Assembly: GCF_000424325.1 (NCBI RefSeq)
Contig: NZ_AUJR01000007.1
Coordinates: 62,001-126,000 of the forward strand
DNA: 64,000 bases
Direction of reading: 5' to 3'
DNA from: [Clostridium] clostridioforme AGR2157
Lineage (GTDB): Bacteria; Bacillota; Clostridia; Lachnospirales; Lachnospiraceae
Shown here: one piece after another, positions 16,912-25,954 of the stretch
How the letters are laid out: each line of letters starts with the position of its first letter
Numbering within the stretch: position 1 is the first letter of the stretch
Made by a program: the position numbers and the translations under genes
The notes under the pieces: generated by a model
Databases searched by the model: none
Seen by the model: only the letters and a program-made list of their open reading frames with translations
Told to the model about the DNA's origin: nothing

Positions 16912-18144
16912 TTATTTCTCCTCACACACCTGGAAAATATAAAATTTCAAATAATAAGACTCATCCGCTGCCCACAAAATGGGATGGTCCGCTGACTGGG
17001 TCCTGTACTCCACCTGTCTGAGCCGTTTGTGTACATTGCCGGCGGCTTCACGTATGGTTTTGGTAAACAGTTCCGGGTCCATGAAATGGGAGCAGGAGCA
17101 GGTGGCCAGATAGCCGCCGTCCTTTACCAGCTTCATGCCCCTCAGGTTGATTTCGCGGTAGCCCTTGACTGCGTTTTTAATGGAATTCCTGGACTTTGTA
17201 AATGCGGGCGGGTCCAGGATGACTACGTCGTATTTGCGGCCTTCCTGCTCCAGCCTGGGAAGAAGGCCGAAGACATCGGCACACTCAAACTGAACCTGTT
17301 CTGTCAGGCCGTTGAGGGCTGCGTTTTCCCTGGCCTGGTTTACCGCCAGCTCCGAGGCGTCTACGCCCAGCACATGAGCGGACCCTGCCAGACCGGCGTT
17401 GAGGGCAAAGGAGCCGGTGTGGGTAAAGCAGTCCAGCACCTGTTTTGGCTTGATGCGGCGGCAGAGATTCTGGACAGCCAGCCTGTTGTACTTCTGGTCC
17501 AGGAAGAAGCCGGTCTTCTGGCCGTCCTCCACATCCACCATATACCGGACCCCATTTTCCCGTATTTCCACCTTGGTGTCAAAGGAATCTCCCATGAATC
17601 CCTTATGGCGCTCCATACCCTCCTGCAGACGGACCTTGGCATCGCTGCGCTCATAGATTCCCCGGATAGTGATTCCGTCCTCCGCCATGACTTTTCTGAG
17701 CTTGTCCACAATGACCGGCTTCAGGCGGTCGATTCCCAGGGCCAGGGATTCCACCACCAGCACATCTGAATATTTGTCTATGACAATACCGGGCAGAAAG
17801 TCGGCTTCCCCGAATATGACGCGGCAGCTGGAGGTGTCTGTAACCGCCTTCCTGTAATCCCAGGCATTGCGCACCCGCATTTCCAGAAAATCGCTGTCAA
17901 TGACCGTATCCTTCCTGCGGGACATCATGCGGACCGTCAGCTTGGACCTGGTGTTGATGAAGCCGGTACCAAGGGGATATCCGTCAAAGTCCTCCACGGT
18001 CACCATGTCGCCGTTTTCAAACGCTCCATTGATACTCTCTATCTCATTGTCGTAAATCCATGCGCCTCCGGCCTTTAGGGAACGTCCCTGTCCTTTGCGG
18101 ATACGGACAATTGCTTTTGGACTGTATTCAATTCTTGTTTCCAT
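16912..18144 (-). CDS. RlmI-type class I SAM-dependent rRNA methyltransferase
   Basis: 410 residues starting METRIEYSPKAIVRIRKGQG; AGGAG 7 bases upstream picks this ATG over one 30 bases earlier. An N-terminal PUA domain (~1-80, with GAWIYDNEI) is joined to a Rossmann methyltransferase with VLDCFTHTGSFALNAGLAG (SAM motif I) and the catalytic-region motif VILDPPAFTKS. The family methylates cytosine C5 in 23S rRNA (RlmI in E. coli). The late motif TCSCSHFM supplies the cysteine nucleophile region. It is monocistronic, with a terminator hairpin after the stop. Confidence 0.85.
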   Translation of the reverse strand: METRIEYSPKAIVRIRKGQGRSLKAGGAWIYDNEIESINGAFENGDMVTVEDFDGYPLGTGFINTRSKLTVRMMSRRKDTVIDSDFLEMRVRNAWDYRKAVTDTSSCRVIFGEADFLPGIVIDKYSDVLVVESLALGIDRLKPVIVDKLRKVMAEDGITIRGIYERSDAKVRLQEGMERHKGFMGDSFDTKVEIRENGVRYMVDVEDGQKTGFFLDQKYNRLAVQNLCRRIKPKQVLDCFTHTGSFALNAGLAGSAHVLGVDASELAVNQARENAALNGLTEQVQFECADVFGLLPRLEQEGRKYDVVILDPPAFTKSRNSIKNAVKGYREINLRGMKLVKDGGYLATCSCSHFMDPELFTKTIREAAGNVHKRLRQVEYRTQSADHPILWAADESYYLKFYIFQVCEEK

Positions 18145-18266
18145 TGTATTCTCCTGTTTTCTGTTGTGATTCATTTCCCATCATATCATAACATGGAGAA
18201 AAATTCATCCGGTTTATGGACAATACATGACACTATATATAGGAAATTGTAACAGTTCAGACGGCA

Positions 18267-18860
18267 TTATACGTAAGGGTCGATTTCCAGGACACCGATT
18301 CCCTTGGTGATGATGTGTTCTGTCAGCTTTGCCATTTGTTCCGGCGTTTCTTTGAGGCCTGTCTGGAGCCAGTATTGTACCAGGCCGATGCATCCTGACA
18401 CGATGAAGGAGAAGAAAGCGTCGAAAGCAGCCGCATTGCCGGAGCGGAATACCTCCATCCAGTCCTTCAGGCATTTCTCACGTATGAGCTGCTTCAGACG
18501 GTTCACAAAATTCAGATCCCCGTTTTCGCCCAGAAGAATCTCGATCAGGTCCGCATTATCATATACTAAGGAATATATTTCATTGAATATGACAGAAGGG
18601 CGCTGTTTTAAATCCACGGCGTCGTGCTTACAGACCAATTGGTTGAAATCTTCCTGGAGCTCTGCTTCTGTTTTTTCCAGAAGGTCAAACACATCCTTAT
18701 AGTGGAGATAAAAGGTACCCCGGTTTAAGTCCGCCATGTCGGTCAGCTCCCGAACCGTGATATCCTGGACTTTTTTCTCCTTGAGCAATGTTATAAGACA
18801 TTCGCGAAGCTGTCTGCGGGTCTTGCGTACCCGGCGGTCCACAGGTTCAATGCCCATCAT
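18267..18860 (-). CDS. TetR/AcrR-family transcriptional regulator
   Basis: 197 residues. The N-terminal HTH (~12-58) reads KTRRQLRECLITLLKEKKVQ, then ITVRELTDMADLNRGTFYLH, the standard TetR recognition helix. The C-terminal half fits the DhaS-like/TetR_C_8 ligand domain. GGAGGAACAG precedes the ATG. It is transcribed divergently from the wall-binding/MMPL operon at 19,110, whose promoter lies in the shared 249-base gap, so it is a likely repressor of that operon. A second TetR gene sits at the far end of the same locus. Confidence 0.88.
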   Translation of the reverse strand: MMGIEPVDRRVRKTRRQLRECLITLLKEKKVQDITVRELTDMADLNRGTFYLHYKDVFDLLEKTEAELQEDFNQLVCKHDAVDLKQRPSVIFNEIYSLVYDNADLIEILLGENGDLNFVNRLKQLIREKCLKDWMEVFRSGNAAAFDAFFSFIVSGCIGLVQYWLQTGLKETPEQMAKLTEHIITKGIGVLEIDPYV

Positions 18861-18975
18861 CTGTTCCTCCTTTTGTTTATATAGGTTTGCGTGTATTTAC
18901 AAATATTTAACAATTGTATTCTGTACAAAAATGGGAAAAGTGTTGATTAACCGTCAAAACTAAGGAAATTAATCA

Positions 18976-19003
18976 TTGTATTTTTGCGATAATTTATTAT
19001 AAT
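18976..19003 (+). promoter_or_regulatory. Probable vegetative promoter of the MMPL operon
   Basis: TTGTAT (18976-18981), a 16-base spacer, then TATAAT (18998-19003). Downstream, ATTAACAA (19034-19041) and TTGTTTAAT (19050-19058) form an imperfect inverted repeat that could be a repressor site for the divergent TetR protein. Confidence 0.5.
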
Positions 19004-19109
19004 CCATTATAGTCAATAAATAAACAAAAGTCAATTAACAAGATGTAAGTTGTTTAATAGTATAGAAGATGCATAATGGATATATATATAAGGAACGGAG
19101 GCAAAGGGC

Positions 19110-19988
19110 ATGAGATATAGAATATGTGCAGTCATTCTGGCTATGGCGGGAGCTCTGTGGGCCCTTGAGGAGGCCGGACCCGTGACAGCTCTGGCGGATG
19201 AGCAGGCACAGGTGATAACCGCTTCATTTATTCCGGGCTGGAACCAGGCAGAGGGAAGATGGTATTGGCTGGAACAGGACGGAAATTTACATAGGGGATG
19301 GCTCCGGACAGACGGAAGGTCCTATTACATGGATGAGAACGGGGCCATGGTTACGGGATGGCGGGAAGTGGACGGAGAGTGGTATTACTTCCACGAAGAT
19401 GGAGGCATGAACCTGGGAGAGCTGATACTGGATAACGGGAAATATGAGTTTTCGGCACAGGGAGCCCTGGTTTCTGCCGGCTGGGTGGAGAATACAGGCG
19501 GAGGGGCCTATGATGCTGGATGCTACGACGATATTGCCCAGGATTTGTTTGACCAGCTGAATGAGGAAAAGAAGGATATATACTTTGAGGAATACCCGGA
19601 CCGTGAGGATGAGTATGACGGCGATATGCACCGTGTCTATGACCGGTATGCAGGCTTTCAGATGGATATGACCCTCAACAAGGCGGCGGACCACAGGCTG
19701 GACGGAGCCATGGCAGGAGGCTATGCAGATGACAGGATTCCCGGCGAAGGTACCATTAACGATTACCTGTCCGTTATCAACTACAGAAGGAATGCTTCCT
19801 GTCTGGAGCTGTACGTGAGGGACTGTGAGGATGCGTCAGAGGCATTTGACAAAATAAAGGAAAAGCTGGATAAACGCTTCCAGTCGAAGACCGACCGGAA
19901 GTATTCACTGGAATATTACCGCCGCCTGGGGATGGCCCACAGGGAAAAGGACGGTAAGCAGTATTTTATGGTGATTCTGATGCGGTAA
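19110..19988 (+). CDS. Secreted protein with N-terminal cell-wall-binding repeats
   Basis: 292 residues. A signal peptide (~1-29, ending near VTALADE) leads into three or four cell-wall-binding repeats (RWYWLEQDGNLHRGWLRTDG, SYYMDENGAMVTGW, WYYFHEDGG). Residues ~130-292 are an unrecognised charged domain ending RRLGMAHREKDGKQYFMVIL. That ending faintly recalls the last strand of CAP/SCP domains, but the CAP histidines are not visible. The repeats are N-terminal, unlike the other four such proteins here, where they are C-terminal. It is the first gene of the MMPL export operon, 63 bases before the transporter, so it may act with it at the wall. Confidence 0.65.
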   Translation: MRYRICAVILAMAGALWALEEAGPVTALADEQAQVITASFIPGWNQAEGRWYWLEQDGNLHRGWLRTDGRSYYMDENGAMVTGWREVDGEWYYFHEDGGMNLGELILDNGKYEFSAQGALVSAGWVENTGGGAYDAGCYDDIAQDLFDQLNEEKKDIYFEEYPDREDEYDGDMHRVYDRYAGFQMDMTLNKAADHRLDGAMAGGYADDRIPGEGTINDYLSVINYRRNASCLELYVRDCEDASEAFDKIKEKLDKRFQSKTDRKYSLEYYRRLGMAHREKDGKQYFMVILMR

Positions 19989-20051
19989 GCAGAGGGATTT
20001 TACAGCGCAGGGCACAGCCGCCGTGGGGCGGCGGCATAAGGAGCATGAAGT

Positions 20052-22328
20052 ATGGGACAGAAGCTGTTTGGCAGGATAAAGGACAGAATGCACAGGGTAA
20101 AAGGACAGGAGATGCAGGAGGGGGATAAGTTTTCCTTCCGCATGGCCAGGTTTATCATACATAAAAAAGGATGGATTGAGAGCGTATTTGCGGCAGGGTG
20201 TGTTTTTTTCCTGATAGCGATGCTCTTTGTAAATGTGAATTATGACCTGACGGAGTACCTGCCTGCATCGGCCAGGTCCCGTATCGGACTGGACCTGATG
20301 GAGGATAAATTCGGCTACCCGGGCACTGCCAGGCTTATGATTAAGGATGTGAGCCTGTATGAGGCAAAGCAGTACAAGGATAAGCTGGAAGCAGTGGACG
20401 GGGTGGACCGGATTCTCTGGTGCGACAGTACGGTGAATATCTATTCGGGCGAGGATTTCATACGCCAGGAGGATATCGAGGACTACTACAAGGACGGCTG
20501 CGCTGTAATGGATATCACCTTTGACCAGGGGGATACGGCAAAGAAGACATCCCAGGCCATTGACGAGATGAAGGCCATTACAGGGGATAAGGGATACTAT
20601 GTGGGAATGGCGGTACAGAATAAATCCCTGACGGAAAATGTGGAGAGTGAGATGAACCTCATCCTTACGGTTGCCGTCATCATGATATTTGCGGTGCTGT
20701 GCATCAGCACTACAGCCTGGTCGGAACCAATCCTTTTCCTGCTGGTTATGGGTGTGGCTATTTTGCTGAACCGGGGTACGAATATTTTTATCGGGACAGT
20801 CTCGTTCCTGACCAACAATGTGGCTATGGTGCTGCAGCTTGCAACCTCCATGGACTACTCCATTTTCCTGCTTGATGCATTTTCCAGGGAAAAGCAGAAG
20901 GGCCTTTCAGAAGAACAGGCCATGATCAATGCCATTGACGCTGCCATCAATTCCATATTTGCCAGCAGCCTGACCACGGTGGTGGGCTTTCTGGCCCTGG
21001 TATCCATGAAGTTCACCATCGGGTTTGATATGGGACTGGTGCTGGCAAAGGGAATTGTGTTCAGTCTTATAACCGTGCTGTTCTTTATGCCGGCCATGAT
21101 TCTCAAATTTTCCAAGTGGAATGATAAGACCAGGCACCGTCCCTTCCTGCCCTCCTTCCGAAAATTCAGCGAATGGGTATACAGGGTGCGTTACGCCTCC
21201 CTTATCATTATGCTGATTCTGGCGCCGCCCGCTTATGTGGCCCAGGGAATGAATGATTTCCTGTACGGCAACAGCGCGGTGGGAGCCAGCGAGGGGACCC
21301 AGGTTTATGCGGACGACCAGGTAATCACTCAGGAATTTGGAAGAAGCAACATGATGCTGGCCATGTATCCCAATACTTCGGCGGTAACGGAGAAAGAGAT
21401 GTCAGATGAGATAGAGGATCTTCCCTATGTAAAGAGTGTGACGTCCTTGTCCAATACATTGCCGGAGGGAATACCCGAGGAATTCCTGCCATATTCCATT
21501 ACCAGCGAGCTCCACACAAAGGATTACTGCAGGATGCTCATTTACATACGGACCAAGACAGAGAGCGAACAGGCATTCAAGGGCGCGGATGAAATCCGGG
21601 ATATTCTGGAGCGGTATTATCCGGAGAATTCCTATCTGGTGGGGGAAACACCTTCCACACAGGATATAAAGAACACTATCACGGCGGATAATTCCAGGGT
21701 GAATTTATTATCCATGCTGGGCGTGTTCCTGGTGGTCATGTTCAGCTTTCGGTCCTTTGCCATACCTATGATTGTCATGGTGCCTATTGAGGCTGCAATT
21801 TTCCTCAATATGGCCATGCCTTACCTGGCAGGGGATACCATGGTGTTTATGGGCTATATCATAGTGAGCAGCATCCAGCTGGGAGCCACGGTGGATTATT
21901 CCATCCTGCTGACCAATAATTATGTGTCCTGCAGAAAGTCTCTGGAGAAGAAGGAAGCATGTATCCAGGCTTTGATGCTGTCCTGTCCCTCTATTTTTAC
22001 TTCGGGAACCATTATCATATTGGCGGGATATATCATACATTTCATATCGACTACAGCGGCCATAGGGGACCTGGGCCACCTGATTGGACGAGGGGCGCTG
22101 TTCAGCGTGATTCTGGTGCTGACCGTGCTGCCGGCGCTCCTGGTGCTCTTTGACCGCATCATTACCAGCAATGAGTGGGACCGCCTGCAGAAATATCTGA
22201 GACGGCGCCATGAAAAGCACAAAGCCCTGATTAAGGCAGGATTAGGCGCCATTGTAAACAAGGCGTCCGCATTGAAACGGACTGATTTAAAACCAGCGGA
22301 GGTGGAAAGCGATGAAAATGAAATATAA
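20052..22328 (+). CDS. MMPL/RND-superfamily membrane transporter
   Basis: 758 residues with the duplicated RND plan: membrane segment 1, an extracytoplasmic loop (~60-200), five or six membrane segments, then the same order repeated from ~residue 375. Family motifs are SMDYSIFLLDAF in the first half and GATVDYSILLTNNY in the second, with the Asp-Tyr pair that lines the proton path. MMPL proteins export lipids or other hydrophobic molecules in exchange for protons. Its 3' end overlaps the next gene by 17 bases, showing tight coupling with that secreted partner. Both flanks carry TetR genes, a usual sign of efflux control. Confidence 0.85.
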   Translation: MGQKLFGRIKDRMHRVKGQEMQEGDKFSFRMARFIIHKKGWIESVFAAGCVFFLIAMLFVNVNYDLTEYLPASARSRIGLDLMEDKFGYPGTARLMIKDVSLYEAKQYKDKLEAVDGVDRILWCDSTVNIYSGEDFIRQEDIEDYYKDGCAVMDITFDQGDTAKKTSQAIDEMKAITGDKGYYVGMAVQNKSLTENVESEMNLILTVAVIMIFAVLCISTTAWSEPILFLLVMGVAILLNRGTNIFIGTVSFLTNNVAMVLQLATSMDYSIFLLDAFSREKQKGLSEEQAMINAIDAAINSIFASSLTTVVGFLALVSMKFTIGFDMGLVLAKGIVFSLITVLFFMPAMILKFSKWNDKTRHRPFLPSFRKFSEWVYRVRYASLIIMLILAPPAYVAQGMNDFLYGNSAVGASEGTQVYADDQVITQEFGRSNMMLAMYPNTSAVTEKEMSDEIEDLPYVKSVTSLSNTLPEGIPEEFLPYSITSELHTKDYCRMLIYIRTKTESEQAFKGADEIRDILERYYPENSYLVGETPSTQDIKNTITADNSRVNLLSMLGVFLVVMFSFRSFAIPMIVMVPIEAAIFLNMAMPYLAGDTMVFMGYIIVSSIQLGATVDYSILLTNNYVSCRKSLEKKEACIQALMLSCPSIFTSGTIIILAGYIIHFISTTAAIGDLGHLIGRGALFSVILVLTVLPALLVLFDRIITSNEWDRLQKYLRRRHEKHKALIKAGLGAIVNKASALKRTDLKPAEVESDENEI

Positions 22329-25011
22329 AAGAATCATGGCAGCGGGAATGGTCTTTGTCATGCTTTGCACCGGCACTGGCAGCGCACCCGTATACGGAGC
22401 ACAGCCTTCCGTGGACGTGGATGAAACCATGTATGTGAACCTGGATTATTATGGCAGGGTGGATAAGATTAATGTGGTTAAGGGAGTGGGCCTCAATGGC
22501 CAGACCGAGTTTACGGATTACGGGACCTATGAAAATGTGATTAACATGTCTAACAGCATCGAACCTGTGCTGGGGGACGGGACAGTCACATGGCAGCTTC
22601 CGGAGGCCCAGAGGGGAAGATTTTATTATAAATGCGCTGTGGATAAAGACAGGATTGTACTGCCCTGGGACTTTGACGTATCTTACAAGCTGAACGGTGT
22701 ACCCACGGACGGCGATAAGCTGGCTGGGGCTTCAGGTCTTATTGAGATCAATGTGAAGGCAGAGCCCAATGACAATGCCGGGGAGTATTACCGCAACAAC
22801 ATGATGCTTATGGTGGCTGTGCCCGTGGATATGAGCAAGTGCTACAGTGTGGAGGCGGAGGGTTCCCAGACCCAGAACCTGGGGGATACCACAGCGGTAG
22901 TATTTACCGCCCTTCCGGGGGAGGATGGAGATTATACGGTGCGCATCGGCACGGACAGCTTTGAGACCATAGGCGTGATCATGGCCATGGTGCCGGGAAC
23001 GGTCGAGGATTTGGAACATATCAAGGACCTGAAGGAAGCCAAGGATACATGGCAGGATGCGGGAGATGAGCTTTACGACAGCCTGGAGCAGATGGCAAAG
23101 TCCGTGGAGAACATGAGGCAGGGCGTGAATCAGGTCCGCCAGGGCATGGATTCAGCGGAAAGCGCCAGACAGAAGTGGAGTAATTCCAAGGACAGCATAC
23201 TGGCGGGAAATGACCAGACGCTGGCAGCACTTACATCGGTGGCACAGCAGATGGATACCATGATTCCTCACCTGCAGACAGCCAAGGACTGTGCTGAGGT
23301 GGTCCACAGCAGCATGAATGACATTGTTAACACACTGGGAGACATGCAGGACCCATTAAGAAAACTGCAGACCAGACTTAAGAACATTGAAAACAGCGCA
23401 GGCGGTATCAGCAGCGATTTGCCGGAGCTCCACAAGACCATGGAATCCATCATTGCGCTGGACACCCAGCTTCGGGCATCCCAGGACACACTGCTTACGT
23501 ATCTCAGCCTGTATAAGAGTTCCAGCACCAAGGCCAGAAGGCTCTATGACGAGGAGCTGGATGAGGAAGAACTGGAGGACATGGAGGACGTGGATTACGG
23601 GGTATCAAATGGAGGGAGCCATTCGTCTTCCGGCGGAGGCAGCAGTCAGGAAAACACCCAGAATAATAATCAGGGGAATGACCAGGGAAGCGGAAATTCC
23701 GGCAGCAGTACGGATGGGAAAGATAATCCGGATGGAGGTGCCGGCGGAAGCGGGAGCGCAGACGGAAGCGGAACCGAGAGCGGCAGCGCCGGAGGAAGCG
23801 GAATCGAGAGCGGCAGCGCCGGAGGAAGCGGAACCGAGAGCGGCAGCGGAAGCGGAAATACGGCCGGAAGCGGAAGTACCAGCGGAAGCGGGACTGAGAG
23901 CGGTAGTGGAAATACAGCCGGAAGCGGAAGTACAGACGGAAGCGGAACCGAGAGCGGCAGCGGCAGCGGAAGCACAGCCGGAGGCGGAAGTACCAGCGGA
24001 AGCGGAAGTAGGGCCGAGGGTGGAAGTACCAGCGGAAACGGGACCGAAAGCGGAAGTACCAGCGGAAGCAAAACTGAGAGCGGCAGCGACAGCGCAGCCG
24101 GAGGCGGAAATCCCGGCGGAGGCACCACTGAAAGCAGCACTACCAGCGGAAATACCGGCAGCAACGCCCCGGATACCGGCTCTGTCATTAGTTCTACGAA
24201 GAATACAGGAAACACCGGCTTGGCAGGCATATCGGCAACCGCATCCATAGAGAGAAAAAACATCCCTCTGGTAAGCAGTCCCGATCCGCAGAGCGCAGCG
24301 GAAGCCATTGAACAATCCCTGTATGAAAAGGTGGCAGTCCTTCAGGATTTATCTGCCCAGAGCAAATCCCTGACAGACAGGATGTCGAACCTGATGGATG
24401 ATACATCTGATTCTGCGAAATACAGCGCCGAGATAGTTGACAATATGGATTATCTGATTGAGGATTTAAAGGCCCTCAATGATTCTCTGGATGTATATTA
24501 TCCGGACCTCCAGACTGCCCTGGATGACTCCCAGGAACTGGTACGGCGCACCACCGATGCCCTCAACAATGGAATCAGCACCCTGACCATCATCCAGAAC
24601 ACATTAAAAGACAGCAGCGATGATTTTGACGCAGCTGCCAGGGACAGCCTGCGCGGCAGCATGGAGCTTCTGGATAAAAGCCTGAACATCCTGGACAGCA
24701 CCACTGTGATGCGCCAGGCCGGACGTACCATGAAGGATACCATTGACAACGAGCTGGATAAGTTTGATACAGATAACCGGTTCCTGTTTATGGATCCGTC
24801 CGCAGAAAAAGTATCCTTTACCTCGGACCGGAACAAACCGCCTAAGACACTGCAGATTGTCATGCGCACCGATGAGATCAGCGTGGATGACGACACGGCC
24901 AAGACCGCGGATGCAGAAGTGGCCAAGGCCAAGGAAAGCCCCTTAAGGCGAATGTGGAACGTGCTGGTACAGATGTGGAAGGCAATGGTAAGCATTTTCA
25001 AAAACAGGTAG
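22312..25011 (+). CDS. Large secreted coiled-coil protein with Gly/Ser-rich tract, MMPL partner
   Basis: 899 residues. A signal peptide ends near residue 30 (VYGAQ). A beta-rich domain (~31-240) is followed by a long helical stretch (~240-410), an acidic patch (DEEELEDMEDVD), a Gly/Ser/Thr/Glu repeat tract (~432-625), and a second helical stretch (~660-830). It ends in a charged tail with a weakly hydrophobic amphipathic end (MWNVLVQMWKAMVSIF). The coiled parts resemble the extracellular region of YhgE/Pip-type proteins, which occur beside MMPL transporters, but the flanking YhgE membrane segments are missing. GGAGGTGG precedes the start, inside the transporter gene. It probably forms a periplasm-like extension of the exporter or a wall-spanning link. 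Confidence 0.6.
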   Translation: MKMKYKRIMAAGMVFVMLCTGTGSAPVYGAQPSVDVDETMYVNLDYYGRVDKINVVKGVGLNGQTEFTDYGTYENVINMSNSIEPVLGDGTVTWQLPEAQRGRFYYKCAVDKDRIVLPWDFDVSYKLNGVPTDGDKLAGASGLIEINVKAEPNDNAGEYYRNNMMLMVAVPVDMSKCYSVEAEGSQTQNLGDTTAVVFTALPGEDGDYTVRIGTDSFETIGVIMAMVPGTVEDLEHIKDLKEAKDTWQDAGDELYDSLEQMAKSVENMRQGVNQVRQGMDSAESARQKWSNSKDSILAGNDQTLAALTSVAQQMDTMIPHLQTAKDCAEVVHSSMNDIVNTLGDMQDPLRKLQTRLKNIENSAGGISSDLPELHKTMESIIALDTQLRASQDTLLTYLSLYKSSSTKARRLYDEELDEEELEDMEDVDYGVSNGGSHSSSGGGSSQENTQNNNQGNDQGSGNSGSSTDGKDNPDGGAGGSGSADGSGTESGSAGGSGIESGSAGGSGTESGSGSGNTAGSGSTSGSGTESGSGNTAGSGSTDGSGTESGSGSGSTAGGGSTSGSGSRAEGGSTSGNGTESGSTSGSKTESGSDSAAGGGNPGGGTTESSTTSGNTGSNAPDTGSVISSTKNTGNTGLAGISATASIERKNIPLVSSPDPQSAAEAIEQSLYEKVAVLQDLSAQSKSLTDRMSNLMDDTSDSAKYSAEIVDNMDYLIEDLKALNDSLDVYYPDLQTALDDSQELVRRTTDALNNGISTLTIIQNTLKDSSDDFDAAARDSLRGSMELLDKSLNILDSTTVMRQAGRTMKDTIDNELDKFDTDNRFLFMDPSAEKVSFTSDRNKPPKTLQIVMRTDEISVDDDTAKTADAEVAKAKESPLRRMWNVLVQMWKAMVSIFKNR
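23740..24165 (+). repeat. In-frame degenerate tandem repeat coding for GSGTESGS-type units
   Basis: About 430 bases of degenerate 9-, 18- and 27-base units built on GGAAGCGGAACCGAGAGCGG and GCCGGAGGAAGC, encoding Gly, Ser, Thr, Glu and Ala almost exclusively. All other frames are open here because the units are stop-free, which explains several long spurious ORFs. The tract probably forms an extended flexible spacer, and its length may vary by slippage. Confidence 0.8.
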
Positions 25012-25053
25012 AAGCCGGACTGAAAATTTGATATACTGTCCATAGAAGCAGCG

Positions 25054-25084
25054 GGCAGTGCAGCGCAACCATGGCTGCACTGCC
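25054..25084. other. Perfect 11-bp inverted repeat (stem-loop)
   Basis: GGCAGTGCAGC (25054-25064) pairs with GCTGCACTGCC (25074-25084). No T tract follows, so it may be a weak terminator of the MMPL operon or an operator for the adjacent TetR gene. Confidence 0.5.
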
Positions 25085-25164
25085 TGTTGGCGCGCAGGGA
25101 TATGTTACAAAAAAATACAGGTACCGGGGCGTTTCCATGCAGTACCTGCCGCAGGAGGAATACC

Positions 25165-25731
25165 ATGGCCGTTACAGGAAAGCAGGAGAAAACAAAATAT
25201 AAGCTGGCGGAATCCGTCAAGGAGTGCATGAAGACAGCGCCGGTGGATAAGATTACGGTCAAAAATATTGTGGAGGGCTGCGGCGTGACCCGGCAGACCT
25301 TTTACCGGAATTTTCTGGACAAATACGACCTGATAAACTGGTATTTTGACAAGCTGGTGCTTCAGTCCTTTGAGCAGATTGGCATGGGGCACACGGTGGG
25401 GGAGAGCCTGACCCAGAAGTTTGAGTTCATTCTCAATGAAAAGGTGTTTTTCACAGAAGCGTTCCGCTCCGATGACAGGAATTCATTGAAGGAACATGAC
25501 TTTGAACTGATTCTCCAGTTTTATACGGACCTGATTGCAAGAAAGACCAGCCAGCCTTTGGGCCAGGAGCTTCAGTTCCTTTTGGAGATGTACTGCCAGG
25601 GTTCCGTATACATGACTGTGAAGTGGGTTCTGGGAGGCATGAAGGACACGCCCCGGGAAATGTCTGATAAGCTGGTGGAAGCCATGCCGCCGAAGCTGGC
25701 AGAGGTTTTTGGAAAACTGAAACTTCTCTAA
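25165..25731 (+). CDS. TetR-family regulator (DhaS-like)
   Basis: 188 residues from ATG 25165, selected by GGAGGA at 25154-25159; an upstream ATG at 25087 has no ribosome site. The HTH region reads KYKLAESVKECMKTAPVDKI, then NIVEGCGVTRQTFYRNFLDK, a typical TetR DNA-binding unit. The remaining helices fit the TetR_C_8 group found with dihydroxyacetone-kinase regulators and many Clostridia efflux loci. It follows the MMPL operon in the same direction after a stem-loop, so it may be expressed with it or alone, and may control it. Confidence 0.85.
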   Translation: MAVTGKQEKTKYKLAESVKECMKTAPVDKITVKNIVEGCGVTRQTFYRNFLDKYDLINWYFDKLVLQSFEQIGMGHTVGESLTQKFEFILNEKVFFTEAFRSDDRNSLKEHDFELILQFYTDLIARKTSQPLGQELQFLLEMYCQGSVYMTVKWVLGGMKDTPREMSDKLVEAMPPKLAEVFGKLKLL

Positions 25732-25816
25732 GTCCCGGATACCCGCAGCCGCAGCAGAGATAGAAATTGGTGATTATGCATAATTCTAAATGGTGAAACT
25801 GCACAAATCTTAAAAG

Positions 25817-25850
25817 AAAGTGACAGACAGGGATGTTTGTCACTTTTATT
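25817..25850 (+). terminator. Rho-independent terminator after the TetR gene
   Basis: AAAGTGACA (25817-25825) pairs perfectly with TGTCACTTT (25838-25846), followed by TATTTT. It isolates the TetR gene from the alcohol dehydrogenase gene. Confidence 0.75.
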
Positions 25851-25954
25851 TTAAAAACGGACTTGTTATAATATTAACAAAAGTAACCAAGCAAATCCAC
25901 GGACAATTAAGATGGGTCCGGCGGCGTACAGTCAAAGTAAAGGAGAAGAGAATC

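Noticed and set aside
17029-17769. 246-residue plus-strand ORF inside the methyltransferase gene
   Set aside because: It is antisense to a clear RlmI-type protein and lacks a ribosome site.
23387-24315. Three long overlapping ORFs (287, 236 and 212 residues) in other frames of the Gly/Ser repeat region
   Set aside because: They exist because the GC-rich repeat units contain no stop in any frame; their products are low-complexity Ala/Glu/Pro/Leu strings without ribosome sites.
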